Assembly (NCBI GenBank): GCA_017860295.1
Contig: JAFNAS010000011.1
Location: 1-64,000, forward strand
Length of the DNA stretch: 64,000 bases
Direction: 5' to 3'
Origin: Bacteroidota bacterium
GTDB taxonomy: Bacteria > Bacteroidota > Bacteroidia > Bacteroidales > Paludibacteraceae
Shown here: one piece after another, positions 26,062-35,857 of the stretch
Numbering within the stretch: position 1 is the first letter of the stretch
How the letters are laid out: each line of letters begins with the position of its first letter
The notes under the pieces: model-generated
What the model was told of the DNA's origin: nothing
Seen by the model: only the letters and a program-made list of their open reading frames with translations
Databases searched by the model: none
Translations under genes and position numbers: made by a program

Positions 26062-28452
26062 ATGAGTCATTTAATTAAAATAGGTCTGGCGTTGCTACTG
26101 TTTGCCATATGCCACTTCCTTTCAGCTCAAAACAGAATCGGATATGTGACCGGCCAAAAAGGGGAGCCGGTAGAGTTTGCTACCGTTGCATTCTTTAATG
26201 GCGACAAACAGGTAGCAAATGCAATCAGTGATTCTACCGGCCGGTTTACGCTGTCAGTGGCTGAAGGCAAATACCACATGAAAATAAGGAATATATCGTA
26301 CAAACCTATTGACGAAGATATTACCGTTTCAAACCAGACGCTGGGAAATTTCCGGTTAACCGAAACCGCTATCGGATTAAGCGAGGTTGTGGTAAAAGCG
26401 TCCGCCATAACCCGCGAAGCCGACAGATTTGTCATGCGCATCGACAAAACACCGGCCTCACTCAATAAGGACGCTTCGGAGGTACTTCGGTTGGCACCGG
26501 GAGTATGGATCGACGAGAATGGAGTCTCCATCAACGGAGCTTCCGGCAGTAAAGTTTTTATCAACGACCGTGAGATAAAACTTTCAGGTAAGGATTTGTA
26601 CAACTACCTCCGCAACATTCAATCGTCGAATATTGCCCGTGTAGAAGTGATTCCGCAGGCAGGAGCCGAATACAGCGCCGACACCAACGGCGGAGTGGTA
26701 AAAATCATCCTCCGGAAACAAATGGAGAAAGGCATGAATGGCAATGTAGTTTTAAATACTTTACAAGGCAAATATCTTGGCGAATACGATCCAGCCGGGA
26801 CATTGAATGTCAGCCTGAACAAATGGACATTTGATGCCAGTGCCTCAGGCAATATCGCAACGAAAGGGAAAAGCGAGATGGCCGCTACCCGCGCATATCA
26901 CGACGAAGACAATACAGAGTTCAAATCGCAGTCGGTTATGAACCAGAAAACCCGCGCGGGCATTGGGAGAATAAGTGCCATTTACGATGCTGACAAACGC
27001 AACAGCTTTGGTGCGGAAATTGAATATTCAAAACAAAGCACGCCCAATCCGACATCGGCAAACACATTCATCCGGCAAAACGGAATAATAAGTAACGGAT
27101 CAAGTGAGTACAAGCAAAACGAGACTGCGGAAAATTTCAATGCGCTATTGAACTATATTCTGAAAATTGATTCGCTCGGATCAACCCTGAAATTCATCAC
27201 CAACTACACCAAAAAGAAGGTGACCGGTAAAAACGATTACAACTCCTATTTTACAACGGGCAGTTTTGTTAGCGACAGCATCTACAGAAGCAATTCGATC
27301 TCAAATTACAAAATATTTACAGCCGATGCCGTGATCAACAAGGTATTGCCGGGCGGAATGAAATACTCTGCCGGAATGAAATATACCAGAAACAGCATTG
27401 CGGATACCGTTCGGTACGAAAGCTATTCGACAGCAAAATGGATGACATTACCCGACTATAGCTTTTTACTCAATTATACGGAAAACATCGGCGCGCTGTA
27501 TGGCACCATTGCCGGAAACATCCGTCAATTCAGTCTGTCGGGAGGATTGAGAGGAGAATACACAAGTGTTGACGGCCAAAACGGGTATATCAGCCGTCAC
27601 TATTTCGATCTGTTCCCGAGCGTAAATGTCACTTACTCGTTCGATGCCATGCGCACCTTTATGCTTATCGGCCAGTACTCCAGAAATATCGAACGCCCCA
27701 ATTTCTGGTATCTGAATCCGAATCGCGTACAATATTCCGACTACTCGTACATGGTAGGAAATCCGGAATTACGACCGACATATATCAATAACATTGGAAT
27801 GACAGCCGTTTACCGGTACCGTTACATTTTGTCGTTCGGCGGACATCTGCACCATGATCTGATACGCGAAGTATGCAAAATTGATCCGACCAATCCAAAA
27901 ACGACCTATATCACACCCGAAAATCACTACAGCGAAAATCATTACTACATTGCCCTGATTTTTCCGGCGAAACCGATCGAATGGTGTAACATGAACTTCA
28001 ATCTGGTAGGTGTGAAGCAAGATATACGTGCTACGGCCAATGATCCTGTCATGTCGCATTATCTCTATTTTGCAAACGTAACCGCCGGATTCAAGCTACC
28101 GGCAAAATACTATTTTGAACTGACATACAGCGGCACAAGTCGTTTATATTCTGCCAATTCGGGGATCAATCAACGCCAGTTGTTTCACGCAGTTGTAAAA
28201 AAACAACTACTCAACGACCGACTATCGGCTGCAATAGGTATCAACAATATTTTCGACAGTAAAACCTCTTATTTCTCCAACACGCCCTACTTCACCATCA
28301 ACAGCAAAGGCACCGAGGCGCAAAGTTCACGCTATGTCAAGCTCAGTGTTCAATACAATTTCAAAAGCGGTAAAACATTCAAAAAACGGACGATAGAGAA
28401 CAGTTCCGAAGAGGAGAAAAGCAGACTCGAAAAATCGACAGGAATAAAATGA
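26062..28452 (+). CDS. TonB-dependent-receptor-like outer-membrane beta-barrel protein
   Basis: The protein (796 residues from ATG 26062) has a signal peptide (to about residue 24, HFLSAQ), a carboxypeptidase-regulatory-like domain (about 25-110, GQKGEPVEFATVAFF), a plug domain (DRFVMRIDKTPASLNKDASEVLRLAPGV) and a large barrel of the OMP_b-brl_3 type. It is not of the SusC type and no SusD gene is nearby. Such receptors with a DUF2141 partner take up unknown ligands or secrete them. The 34 upstream codons of the open frame overlap the previous gene and are not used. Confidence 0.88.
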   Translation: MSHLIKIGLALLLFAICHFLSAQNRIGYVTGQKGEPVEFATVAFFNGDKQVANAISDSTGRFTLSVAEGKYHMKIRNISYKPIDEDITVSNQTLGNFRLTETAIGLSEVVVKASAITREADRFVMRIDKTPASLNKDASEVLRLAPGVWIDENGVSINGASGSKVFINDREIKLSGKDLYNYLRNIQSSNIARVEVIPQAGAEYSADTNGGVVKIILRKQMEKGMNGNVVLNTLQGKYLGEYDPAGTLNVSLNKWTFDASASGNIATKGKSEMAATRAYHDEDNTEFKSQSVMNQKTRAGIGRISAIYDADKRNSFGAEIEYSKQSTPNPTSANTFIRQNGIISNGSSEYKQNETAENFNALLNYILKIDSLGSTLKFITNYTKKKVTGKNDYNSYFTTGSFVSDSIYRSNSISNYKIFTADAVINKVLPGGMKYSAGMKYTRNSIADTVRYESYSTAKWMTLPDYSFLLNYTENIGALYGTIAGNIRQFSLSGGLRGEYTSVDGQNGYISRHYFDLFPSVNVTYSFDAMRTFMLIGQYSRNIERPNFWYLNPNRVQYSDYSYMVGNPELRPTYINNIGMTAVYRYRYILSFGGHLHHDLIREVCKIDPTNPKTTYITPENHYSENHYYIALIFPAKPIEWCNMNFNLVGVKQDIRATANDPVMSHYLYFANVTAGFKLPAKYYFELTYSGTSRLYSANSGINQRQLFHAVVKKQLLNDRLSAAIGINNIFDSKTSYFSNTPYFTINSKGTEAQSSRYVKLSVQYNFKSGKTFKKRTIENSSEEEKSRLEKSTGIK

Positions 28453-28510
28453 ACAAAAATTTTGTGCCAAAAATAATTTACAATTACCTTTACACTTAAA
28501 TTTTACAAAG

Positions 28511-29122
28511 ATGGAAGATTCCAGGATGCAGGACAAAACTCTGAATGAAAAAGAGAGTTTGGCGCTCATCGCGCAAATGATTCAAAACACACAAAAAAGG
28601 TTCGAAAGAGGTACCGGTGCTAATATGCTTGTGTGGGGATATGCAACGGTATTTGCCACCTTTTCGGTATGGCTGGCCCTCCGCCTGACCGGAAATCCGA
28701 ATTGGAATTTTTTGTGGTTTCTCATTCCACTAATAGGCTATCCTTATATCCTATTCCAGAGTAGACAGCCGAAATTAGTTAAAACGTACATCGACAAAGT
28801 AATCAAATATATCTGGATGGTTGTCGGAATTACCGGTTTCTTTCTCTCTGCCGCAACCATTTTCAACTTTATGTGGGCATTTCCCATTCTGTTTGTCGTT
28901 ATACTGATGATGGGAATGGGCTCCATGCTTACCGGACTGGTAACCGAGTTTAAACCATCGGTTATCGGGTCGTTTGCCGGGATGTTGATCGGGTTTGTCA
29001 ACTATTTGGTGCCCGACTACGATATCAAAATGCTGACGTTCGCTTTGGCATTTATCTGTATCGACGTCATCCCCGGTCATATTTTGAACTATAGAGCCAA
29101 AAAGAGATGTTCAAAGAGCTGA
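28511..29122 (+). CDS. Membrane protein paired with winged-helix regulator
   Basis: The 203-residue protein has a short soluble N-terminus (about 35 residues, charged helix LNEKESLALIAQMIQNTQKRF) and about five or six membrane helices. I do not recognise a characterised family. Its last 16 bases overlap the start of a winged-helix regulator gene, the usual layout for a membrane protein with a cognate small DNA-binding partner in Bacteroidota. The regulator may control this pair and possibly the receptor operon upstream. The start gives a 58-base gap from the receptor. Confidence 0.75.
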   Translation: MEDSRMQDKTLNEKESLALIAQMIQNTQKRFERGTGANMLVWGYATVFATFSVWLALRLTGNPNWNFLWFLIPLIGYPYILFQSRQPKLVKTYIDKVIKYIWMVVGITGFFLSAATIFNFMWAFPILFVVILMMGMGSMLTGLVTEFKPSVIGSFAGMLIGFVNYLVPDYDIKMLTFALAFICIDVIPGHILNYRAKKRCSKS

Positions 29123-29412
29123 ATCCAATTCTACATAGCGAGTTGAGACTTGGTGTAATGTCGATACTAATCAGTGTCGAGAGCGCCGACTTTACCTATA
29201 TCCGCAAACAAACCGGCACCACGGCCGGAAATTTAAGCGTGCAAATAGAAAAGCTGAAAGAGGCCGGATATATTGACGTAACCAAGTCTTTCAAAGGAAA
29301 AATGCCTTGTACGACGTGTAAAATCACGCAGCAGGGCATCGAAGCATTCCAACAGTACATTGACGCTTTACAAAGCTATCTGCACCCGGAACAACACAAA
29401 AAAGAGGAATAG
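29107..29412 (+). CDS. Small winged-helix transcriptional regulator (HTH_34 type)
   Basis: The 101-residue protein is one winged-helix domain: HSELRLGVMSILISVESADFTYIRKQTGTTAGNLSVQIEKLKEAGYIDVTKSFKGKMPCTTCKIT. It resembles the MarR/PadR-like HTH_34 group of single-domain repressors. A Cys-x-x-Cys pair sits at the wing, in the segment MPCTTCKIT, which could sense redox or metal; that is speculation. It overlaps the membrane-protein gene by 16 bases, and the stop lies inside its terminator stem. Confidence 0.86.
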   Translation: MFKELNPILHSELRLGVMSILISVESADFTYIRKQTGTTAGNLSVQIEKLKEAGYIDVTKSFKGKMPCTTCKITQQGIEAFQQYIDALQSYLHPEQHKKEE

Positions 29413-29434
29413 ACAAACGTCTATTCCTCTTTTG
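29401..29434 (+). terminator. Terminator after the winged-helix gene
   Basis: A perfect 14-bp stem (29401-29414 with 29419-29432) around AAAC ends in a T run. The stop codon is within the stem. Confidence 0.85.
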
Positions 29435-29455
29435 GAAAATGAATTATGTTAGTAA

Positions 29456-31588
29456 TTATTTCTTTTCCTGATCGTGAGGACGCGGAACCAACACTTTGTG
29501 TGAAAGTTTGAATTTACCGCTCTTCGGATCTACGTCGAGCAATTTCACTTCGATTGTATCACCCTCTTTCAAACCGGCAGCCTCAACTGTTTCAAGGCGG
29601 GTCCAGGAAATTTCGGAGATGTGAAGCAAGCCTTCTTTACCCGGAAGGAATTCCACAAAACAACCGTAAGGCATGATTGATTTCACTTTAGATGTGTAAA
29701 CCTCTCCTACCTCAGGAATAGCTGTGATGCCTTTTACGCGGGCAATAGCCGCATCGAGAGAAGCCTTGTTGGTAGCCGCAATTTCTACACGACCAATATT
29801 TCCAACTTCTTCGATAGCAACGTTAGCTCCTGTTTCGGCCTGAATACCCTGAATGATTTTACCGCCCGGGCCAATTACAGCACCGATCAAATCTTTCGGA
29901 ATAGTCATCACCACAATACGCGGAGCATTCGGTTTGAGATCTTCACGGGGCTCTTCGATCGTTTCGGCAATTTTGCCCAAAATATGCATACGGCCTTCAT
30001 GAGCCTGCATCAACGCTTTTTCAAGAATTTCGAAAGAGAGGCCATCAACCTTGATATCCATCTGAGTGGCAGTAATACCATCTTTTGTTCCGGTTACCTT
30101 AAAGTCCATATCGCCCAGGTGATCTTCGTCACCCAAAATATCGGAAAGAACGGCAAAGTTTTTACCTTTATTTTCCGAGATCAGCCCCATGGCAATACCC
30201 GAAACCGGTTTTTTGATAGCTACACCGGCATCCATCAACGCCAGCGTACCGGCACAAACAGTTGCCATGGAAGAGGAACCATTCGATTCGAGGATATCGG
30301 ATACCACGCGAACTACGTATGGATAATCTTCCGGAATCATGCGTTTCAACGCACGCAATGCAAGGTTTCCGTGACCAATTTCACGACGACCGATACCACG
30401 TGAGGCACGGGCTTCGCCGGTTGAGAAAGGAGGAAAATTATAGTGCAACAAGAAACGGTCTTTACCTTGTACCAAAGCTTCGTCAATCAGTTTTTCGTCC
30501 ATTTTGGTACCCAGCGTAACGGTAGTCAACGACTGAGTCTCACCACGGGTAAATACGGCAGAACCGTGTGCTCCCGGTAAATAGTCCACTTCCGACCAGA
30601 TAGGACGGATTTCGGTAGTCTTACGACCATCGAGACGCATACCTTCGTCGAGAATAGCACGACGCATAGCCTCTTTTTCCACATCGTGGTAATAACGGGA
30701 AATCAAAGCACCTTTTTCAGCAGCGACTTCAGGATCAAGAGCTGCGATATACTCTTCTTTTACAGCTTCAAAAGCAGCAACGCGGGCATGTTTGTCGGTG
30801 TTACCCGATTTTGCCAGTTCGTAAGCTTTCGCAAAAGTTTTATCGTGAACATCTTTACGCAAATCTTCGTCGTTCACTTCGTGACAGTAGGTACGTTTTA
30901 CAGTTTTGCCTACGGCTTCCATCAGTTCAAGCTGAACTTTGCAGTGAACTTTGATTGCTTCGTGAGCCACTTTCATTGCTTCGAGCAGATCGAGTTCCGA
31001 TACTTCGTCCATTTCACCTTCTACCATCATAATGTTGTCGATAGTAGCGGCAACCATTACGTCGATGTCGGCATTTTCCAACTGATCGAAAGTAGGATTT
31101 ACAAGGAATTGTCCGTTAACGCGTGCTACGCGTACTTCAGAAATCGGACCGTTGAACGGCACATCGGAAACAGCCAGAGCAGCAGAGGCAGCCAAACCGG
31201 CAAGAGCGTCGGGCATGTCGATGCCGTCGGCAGAGATAAGCATTACATTGACGAAAGTTTCAGCATGAAAATCGTCAGGGAAAAGAGGGCGCAAAGCGCG
31301 GTCGACCAAACGTGAAACGAGAATTTCAGAATCGGAAGAACGGCCTTCGCGACGGGTAAAGCCACCGGGAAAACGACCTGCGGCAGCATATTTTTCTTTG
31401 TAATCAACCGATAACGGCATAAAATCGGTTCCGGGAACAGCATCTGCGGCAGCGCATACCGTTGCCAGCAACATCGTGTTGCCCATTCTAACTACTACAG
31501 AACCATCGGCTTGTTTTGCCAACTTCCCTGTTTCGATAGTAATGGTGCGCCCATCGCCCAGTTCGATGGTTTTTGTTACTACATTCAT
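29456..31588 (-). CDS. pnp: Polynucleotide phosphorylase
   Basis: The protein (710 residues from 31588) is the phosphorolytic 3'-5' exoribonuclease of RNA turnover. Two RNase PH domains are seen (starting [20 protein letters not shown], and [23 protein letters not shown]), with [23 protein letters not shown] near the active site, followed by a KH domain ([16 protein letters not shown]) and an S1 domain ([25 protein letters not shown]). An ATG at 31618 would add ten residues, but the promoter -7 element leaves only about five bases of leader for it, so 31588 is preferred. Confidence 0.96.
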   Translation of the reverse strand: MNVVTKTIELGDGRTITIETGKLAKQADGSVVVRMGNTMLLATVCAAADAVPGTDFMPLSVDYKEKYAAAGRFPGGFTRREGRSSDSEILVSRLVDRALRPLFPDDFHAETFVNVMLISADGIDMPDALAGLAASAALAVSDVPFNGPISEVRVARVNGQFLVNPTFDQLENADIDVMVAATIDNIMMVEGEMDEVSELDLLEAMKVAHEAIKVHCKVQLELMEAVGKTVKRTYCHEVNDEDLRKDVHDKTFAKAYELAKSGNTDKHARVAAFEAVKEEYIAALDPEVAAEKGALISRYYHDVEKEAMRRAILDEGMRLDGRKTTEIRPIWSEVDYLPGAHGSAVFTRGETQSLTTVTLGTKMDEKLIDEALVQGKDRFLLHYNFPPFSTGEARASRGIGRREIGHGNLALRALKRMIPEDYPYVVRVVSDILESNGSSSMATVCAGTLALMDAGVAIKKPVSGIAMGLISENKGKNFAVLSDILGDEDHLGDMDFKVTGTKDGITATQMDIKVDGLSFEILEKALMQAHEGRMHILGKIAETIEEPREDLKPNAPRIVVMTIPKDLIGAVIGPGGKIIQGIQAETGANVAIEEVGNIGRVEIAATNKASLDAAIARVKGITAIPEVGEVYTSKVKSIMPYGCFVEFLPGKEGLLHISEISWTRLETVEAAGLKEGDTIEVKLLDVDPKSGKFKLSHKVLVPRPHDQEKK

Positions 31589-31629
31589 CTGTGAATAATT
31601 TATATTTTTAAAACTCATTTAAGTCGGCG

Positions 31630-31637
31630 CAAAGTTA
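31630..31637 (-). promoter_or_regulatory. -7 element of pnp
   Basis: On the minus strand the sequence is TAACTTTG, fitting TAnnTTTG. The start of transcription would be near 31623. The -33 element is weak. Confidence 0.45.
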
Positions 31638-31690
31638 CAATTTTTATTCTGAAAAACACACACCTCACATCTTATTCATTTTCAAAGCTA

Positions 31691-31743
31691 TAAAAACAAA
31701 AACACCCTCTTTTTACGGTAAAATATCCCGTAAAAGGAAGGTG
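31691..31743 (-). terminator. Terminator of the ilv operon
   Basis: A 16-bp stem (31703-31718 with 31728-31743, mostly matched with G-T pairs) begins about 26 bases past the ilvN stop and is followed on the minus strand by a T-rich tract. Confidence 0.8.
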
Positions 31744-31768
31744 CTATATTTTGCTGAAAGGCTTGCTG

Positions 31769-32308
31769 TCAACCCTTTGCCTCCTCTTCCCGATCGGAGA
31801 GGAATTTGCTGAGCAATTCAGAGGTCGATTTGGTGATGGCAATACGTCCCGAACGAGCGTACTGTTTCACCCCGAACTTGTCGAGAGCATAGTACAATTC
31901 CTTGATCTCGTCGGTGTGACCGGTCATTTCGATTACCGAGAAGGTGCGGGTAATTTCCAGAAAACGGGCATTGTATTTACGCACTAATTGCTCTATTTCG
32001 TCACTCTCAAGAATAGAATCCGTATCTACCTTATAAAGAGCCACTTCCTGATAAATTACCTCATCATCGGTATAGTAATACGCCTTGAGCACATCGATGC
32101 GCTTTTCGATTTGCTTCACCACTTTGTCAATCTCTTCTTCATCGGCATTGACCGTAATGGTAAACTTATGCACCCCTTCGATGGAAGAAGCCGATACGGT
32201 AAGACTTTCGATATTCAGTTGCCGGCGCGAAAAGATAATGGATACCTGATTCAGCAATCCGGGGCGGTTTTCTGAGAAAACGATAACGGTATATAATGTT
32301 TTTTCCAT
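31769..32308 (-). CDS. ilvN: Acetolactate synthase small (regulatory) subunit
   Basis: The 179-residue protein starts with an ACT domain (YTVIVFSENRPGLLNQVSIIFSRRQLNIESLTV), which binds valine for feedback control, followed by a C-terminal regulatory domain with LYYALDKFGVKQYARSGRIAI. It activates the catalytic subunit IlvB encoded just upstream. The 185-base gap to ilvB carries a C/G-rich repeat that ends only about 9 bases before this start codon. It is the last gene of the operon. Confidence 0.94.
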   Translation of the reverse strand: MEKTLYTVIVFSENRPGLLNQVSIIFSRRQLNIESLTVSASSIEGVHKFTITVNADEEEIDKVVKQIEKRIDVLKAYYYTDDEVIYQEVALYKVDTDSILESDEIEQLVRKYNARFLEITRTFSVIEMTGHTDEIKELYYALDKFGVKQYARSGRIAITKSTSELLSKFLSDREEEAKG

Positions 32309-32316
32309 AATTCAGT

Positions 32317-32490
32317 AGCCCCTCCCAGCCTCCCTGACCTCATCCGCCCTTCGGGCACCTTCTCCCGGGGGAGAAGGAAAAAGGGATAAAATCTATGGGA
32401 GGAGGAAAATCCGGGCGGATTTTATGTTGTTAATTTCTTTGAATAAATCACAGATTCAGATTCAAGTCCCCTTGTGGGGGATTTAGGGGG
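32317..32490. repeat. C/G-rich intergenic repeat element, copy 1 (ilvB-ilvN)
   Basis: The left arm, 32317-32377, holds two hairpins (GCCC-TT-CGGGC type, and CCTTCTCCC with GGGGAGAAGG). The right arm, 32464-32490, reads AAGTCCCCTTGTGGGGGATTT and on to six G. A shorter relative lies at 35858-35960 with matching ends. The left arm resembles widespread bacterial intergenic repeats of the type CATCCGCCCTTCGGGCACC. The element fills most of the gap between the ilvB stop and ilvN start. Confidence 0.7.
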
Positions 32491-32493
32491 CCG

Positions 32494-34188
32494 TCATTTC
32501 AGCCGCACATCGGTTATATCGGCACCGGCAGGCACCATGGGCAATACCATTCCTTTGGGTTCGATCTGCACTTCGAGCAGGTAAGCATCGTCGTTGCTAA
32601 CCATTTCTGCGATAGCCTGATCGAGTTCTTCGTGCGTCGATACACTCTTCCCATGGATGCCATACGCTTTGGCAAGAGCCACAAAATCAGGATTTTTCAT
32701 ATTGGTAAACGAGTAGCGTTCGTCGAAAAACATCTCCTGCCACTGGCGAACCATACCGAGAAAGTGATTGTTCAGAACGATAATCTTTACCCCGATATTT
32801 TCCTGCAAAATGGTGCCCAGTTCCTGAATGGTCATCTGAATGCCGCCGTCACCACAGAAGAGGCAAACAGTGCGATGCGGAGCTCCGATCTTTGCTCCGA
32901 TGGCAGCCGGAAGTCCGAATCCCATGGTTCCCAATCCTCCCGAAGTAACCATACTGCGGGTTTGAGAGAACTGAAAATAACGGGCGCCCATCATCTGGTT
33001 CTGACCCACATCGGTAACACAAATCGCTTTGTGTCCGGTAACTTCCGACACCTTACGAATCACTTCCCCCATTTTAATATCGGGAGTGGAAGGATCGACC
33101 TCCTCTTTGATCACCTCATCGTGTTCGATTTTGGCATACGAATCGAAGCTGGCAATCCATTCGTCGTGACGGGCGGGTTGCAACTGTTTCGTAACTGCGG
33201 CAATGGTCTCTTTTGAATTTCCCAAAACAGCCACGTCCGCTTTCACATTTTTGTTTATCTCCGCAATATCGATGTCGAAATGAATCACTTTTGCCTGCTT
33301 GGCGTAAGTTGCCAGTTTGCTGGTCACCCGGTCGTCGAAACGCATTCCGATGGCAATCAGCACATCACATTCGTTCGTTTTGATGTTACACGCATAATTT
33401 CCGTGCATTCCCAGCATCCCTTTGTTGAGCGGATGATCGGTTGGCATAGCGGAAAGGCCCAATAGCGTCCAGGCGGCTGGAATTTGCGCTTTTTCGAGCA
33501 TTGCCAACAGTTCATTCTCGGCATTACCCAAAATAACTCCCTGTCCAACCAGAGCAAACGGTTTTTTTGCCTGATTGATCAAAGCTGCCGCATCCGAAAC
33601 AGCCTGTTCGTCGATCGGAGGGGTCGGGATAAAGCTGCGAATAAAAGTACACGGTTCGTAATGGAAATTCATCAACTCGATCTGCGCATTTTTGGTAAGG
33701 TCGAGCACCACCGGACCCGGACGGCCTTCGCGGGCAATATAAAAAGCACGAGCCACAGCCCAGGGAATTTCGGCTGCAGAACGAATCTGATAGCTCCATT
33801 TGGTAATAGGCTGAGTAATGCCTACCACATCTGTCTCCTGAAAGGCATCGGTAGCCAAAAGCGAGGCAACCACTTGTCCGCAAACAACTACCATCGGTGT
33901 ACTATCGATCATGGCATCGGCCACACCGGTAATCACATTGGTAGCAGCCGGACCTGAAGTTACAATGACGACACCCGTTTTTCCGGTTACACGTGAATAA
34001 CCCTGCGCTGCATGTACAGCTCCCTGTTCGTGACGCACCAAAATGTGGCGCATTTTGTCGTGGAAATCGTACAATGCATCGTAAACCGGCATAATAGCTC
34101 CGCCGGGATAGCCGAAAATGGTTTCAACTCCTTCGGCAACAAACGCTCGCATTAGCGCCTGGCTTCCTGAAATTTGTGATTGACTCAT
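32494..34188 (-). CDS. ilvB: Acetolactate synthase catalytic subunit
   Basis: The protein (564 residues from ATG 34188) is a thiamine-diphosphate enzyme that joins two pyruvates, or pyruvate and 2-oxobutyrate, in valine/leucine/isoleucine synthesis. It has the N-terminal GVETIFGYPGGAIMPVYDAL with the catalytic Glu in VRHEQGAVHAAQGYSR, and the ThDP motif starting GDGGIQMTIQELGTI and ending VLNN. The open frame continues 28 codons further upstream, but that part looks noncoding and overlaps the preceding gene. It lies third from last in the ilvD-CDF-ferredoxin-like-ilvB-ilvN series. Confidence 0.96.
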   Translation of the reverse strand: MSQSQISGSQALMRAFVAEGVETIFGYPGGAIMPVYDALYDFHDKMRHILVRHEQGAVHAAQGYSRVTGKTGVVIVTSGPAATNVITGVADAMIDSTPMVVVCGQVVASLLATDAFQETDVVGITQPITKWSYQIRSAAEIPWAVARAFYIAREGRPGPVVLDLTKNAQIELMNFHYEPCTFIRSFIPTPPIDEQAVSDAAALINQAKKPFALVGQGVILGNAENELLAMLEKAQIPAAWTLLGLSAMPTDHPLNKGMLGMHGNYACNIKTNECDVLIAIGMRFDDRVTSKLATYAKQAKVIHFDIDIAEINKNVKADVAVLGNSKETIAAVTKQLQPARHDEWIASFDSYAKIEHDEVIKEEVDPSTPDIKMGEVIRKVSEVTGHKAICVTDVGQNQMMGARYFQFSQTRSMVTSGGLGTMGFGLPAAIGAKIGAPHRTVCLFCGDGGIQMTIQELGTILQENIGVKIIVLNNHFLGMVRQWQEMFFDERYSFTNMKNPDFVALAKAYGIHGKSVSTHEELDQAIAEMVSNDDAYLLEVQIEPKGMVLPMVPAGADITDVRLK

Positions 34189-34261
34189 ATTTAGTAGATT
34201 AAAGACAAAAGACAAATTATTTGGCTGTCTTTTTTGAAATAATACATAAATTAAAAAACAA

Positions 34262-34954
34262 TTAATGCCCAATATATTTTTGCGTATACGGACATACTTC
34301 TATACATTTTCCACAAAGCGTTATGGCTTTGTTCATCCGTTCTTTTGACAACTGACGCGCTTTGGCCCGACATTTAATCACATCGAAAAACTCATCTCTT
34401 TGCATTGTCACATTCCAGCGCTTGCCGGAAATAGCCATCCCGGGACAGGCACTTTCACAACGGGTACAATTTCCACACGCCGACTCTTTTACAGGAGTCC
34501 CATATTCGAGAGGCATGTCCGTAAGAATAGTGGTAAGACGAATCGCCGATCCATACGTCGGAGTTACCAATAAAGCCGATTTGCCAATCCAACCCAGACC
34601 GGCCAGTGTTGCGACCGTCTTGTGTGGAAGTTCCGTCATATAATTACCATACTCTTTTACCCTATCCGTTGTCATTGGCAAGGCGTTAAATCCTGTTTCC
34701 TGAATATATCGGGCCCCTAAGTTTGCCAGTTTATCTAACTGAGCATTAAGAATATGATATTGATCGAAATAGGCTATATTGGGTCCGTCGTATATCGAAC
34801 GTACAACTTCAGCCGGTATCCGCAATAAAATGGATATCCCTGACACGTACTGCGAACCGGAAAGATGAGCAAAACCGACTTCGGAAGCTCCATTCTCAAT
34901 AAGAAGGCCTTTTAATGTTCGTCCATATGCCACAATATCTTCCTTCATACTCAT
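34262..34954 (-). CDS. Double 4Fe-4S protein, epoxyqueuosine-reductase-like
   Basis: The protein (230 residues from 34954) contains two 4Fe-4S motifs, ACGNCTRCESACPG and LCGKCIEVCPY, and the region LGWIGKSALLVTPTYGSAIRLTTILTD that is typical of the QueG-related double-cluster family. It is shorter than QueG (about 310-380 residues), so I do not call it QueG; it may reduce another substrate or act as an electron carrier. Starts at 34954 or 34948 avoid overlap with the preceding transporter gene, whose stop is 5 bases away. It is embedded within the branched-chain amino acid operon between ilvD and ilvB. Its link to that pathway, if any, is unknown. Confidence 0.82.
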   Translation of the reverse strand: MSMKEDIVAYGRTLKGLLIENGASEVGFAHLSGSQYVSGISILLRIPAEVVRSIYDGPNIAYFDQYHILNAQLDKLANLGARYIQETGFNALPMTTDRVKEYGNYMTELPHKTVATLAGLGWIGKSALLVTPTYGSAIRLTTILTDMPLEYGTPVKESACGNCTRCESACPGMAISGKRWNVTMQRDEFFDVIKCRAKARQLSKERMNKAITLCGKCIEVCPYTQKYIGH

Positions 34955-34959
34955 TATTC

Positions 34960-35853
34960 TTAGCAGCACCCATCCTCAAATTCACAGGTTTCATTCTCCG
35001 TTTCAAGTTCGATGGTGGCATGATAAATACCGAATTCCTTGCAGAGGTTCCTGATTGCCGTTTTCATTTCTGACAGTTCATTGACCGTGATAGCGCAACA
35101 GGTTACCACATGCAACGTAATGATATGTTTTTCACCATCGAGAGTCCAGAGATGAACATCGTGTAAATCTCTCACCTTATCCAGTTGCTTGATTTTTTCG
35201 AGCAGTTTCGGTTCGTTTACCTCTGCCGGCACCTTCTGCATCAAAATCTTGAACGAGGCTTTCAGGTTTTTGTAGACATTGGTCAACACCCAGATACTGA
35301 TACCCAGAGAAAGAATCGGGTCGAGCACCGGAACATCGACAAACATCATCACCACGCTGACAATCAGCACGGCAATCCAGCCCAACACGTCTTCCATAAA
35401 GTGCAGCATCACCGCTTTTTCGTTCAGCGAATTTCCCTTTTTCAACCGAAAGATAGCCGCACCGTTGACCAAAATTCCCAGAATGGCAAGGAAAAACATT
35501 CCCCGGGCATTGGAAACTTCGGGGTGGATCAGACGGCCGACAGCAGCCTGAATCACAAAAATAGAACCTACCAGCAACACTACGGAAATAAAAATTGCGC
35601 CCAAAAGGGAGAAACGCTTGTATCCGTAGGTGTAATTCAGGTCCCCCTTTTTATTGGAAAGTCGCTGCAGATACCACGCCACGCCCAGCGAAATGCTGTC
35701 GCCGAAATCGTGCAAGGCATCTGAAAGGATAGCCACACTATTGGTCAGCAGGCCACCTACCAGTTCAATGATGGCAAAACCCAGGTTAAGGAAAAACGCC
35801 GCGACAATATTCCCGCTTGTATGATCGTGATGATGTGAATGGTCGTGTGCCAT
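34960..35853 (-). CDS. Cation diffusion facilitator (CDF) metal exporter
   Basis: The protein (297 residues from ATG 35853) has the CDF plan: a His-rich start HDHSHHHDH, six membrane helices with metal sites SDALHDFGDS and HFMEDVLG, then a cytoplasmic C-terminal domain with DVHLWTLDGEKHIITLHV, and an end rich in Cys and acids (CEFEDGCC). It likely exports Zn2+ or a related ion. The open frame extends nine codons upstream into the repeat element, so the start at MAHDHSHH is preferred. It sits between ilvD and the double 4Fe-4S gene, apparently in the ilv transcript. Confidence 0.93.
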   Translation of the reverse strand: MAHDHSHHHDHTSGNIVAAFFLNLGFAIIELVGGLLTNSVAILSDALHDFGDSISLGVAWYLQRLSNKKGDLNYTYGYKRFSLLGAIFISVVLLVGSIFVIQAAVGRLIHPEVSNARGMFFLAILGILVNGAAIFRLKKGNSLNEKAVMLHFMEDVLGWIAVLIVSVVMMFVDVPVLDPILSLGISIWVLTNVYKNLKASFKILMQKVPAEVNEPKLLEKIKQLDKVRDLHDVHLWTLDGEKHIITLHVVTCCAITVNELSEMKTAIRNLCKEFGIYHATIELETENETCEFEDGCC

Positions 35854-35857
35854 AAAA

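Noticed and set aside
34262-34954. Naming the double 4Fe-4S protein QueG
   Set aside because: It is about 100 residues shorter than QueG and the N-terminal catalytic region is not convincingly present.
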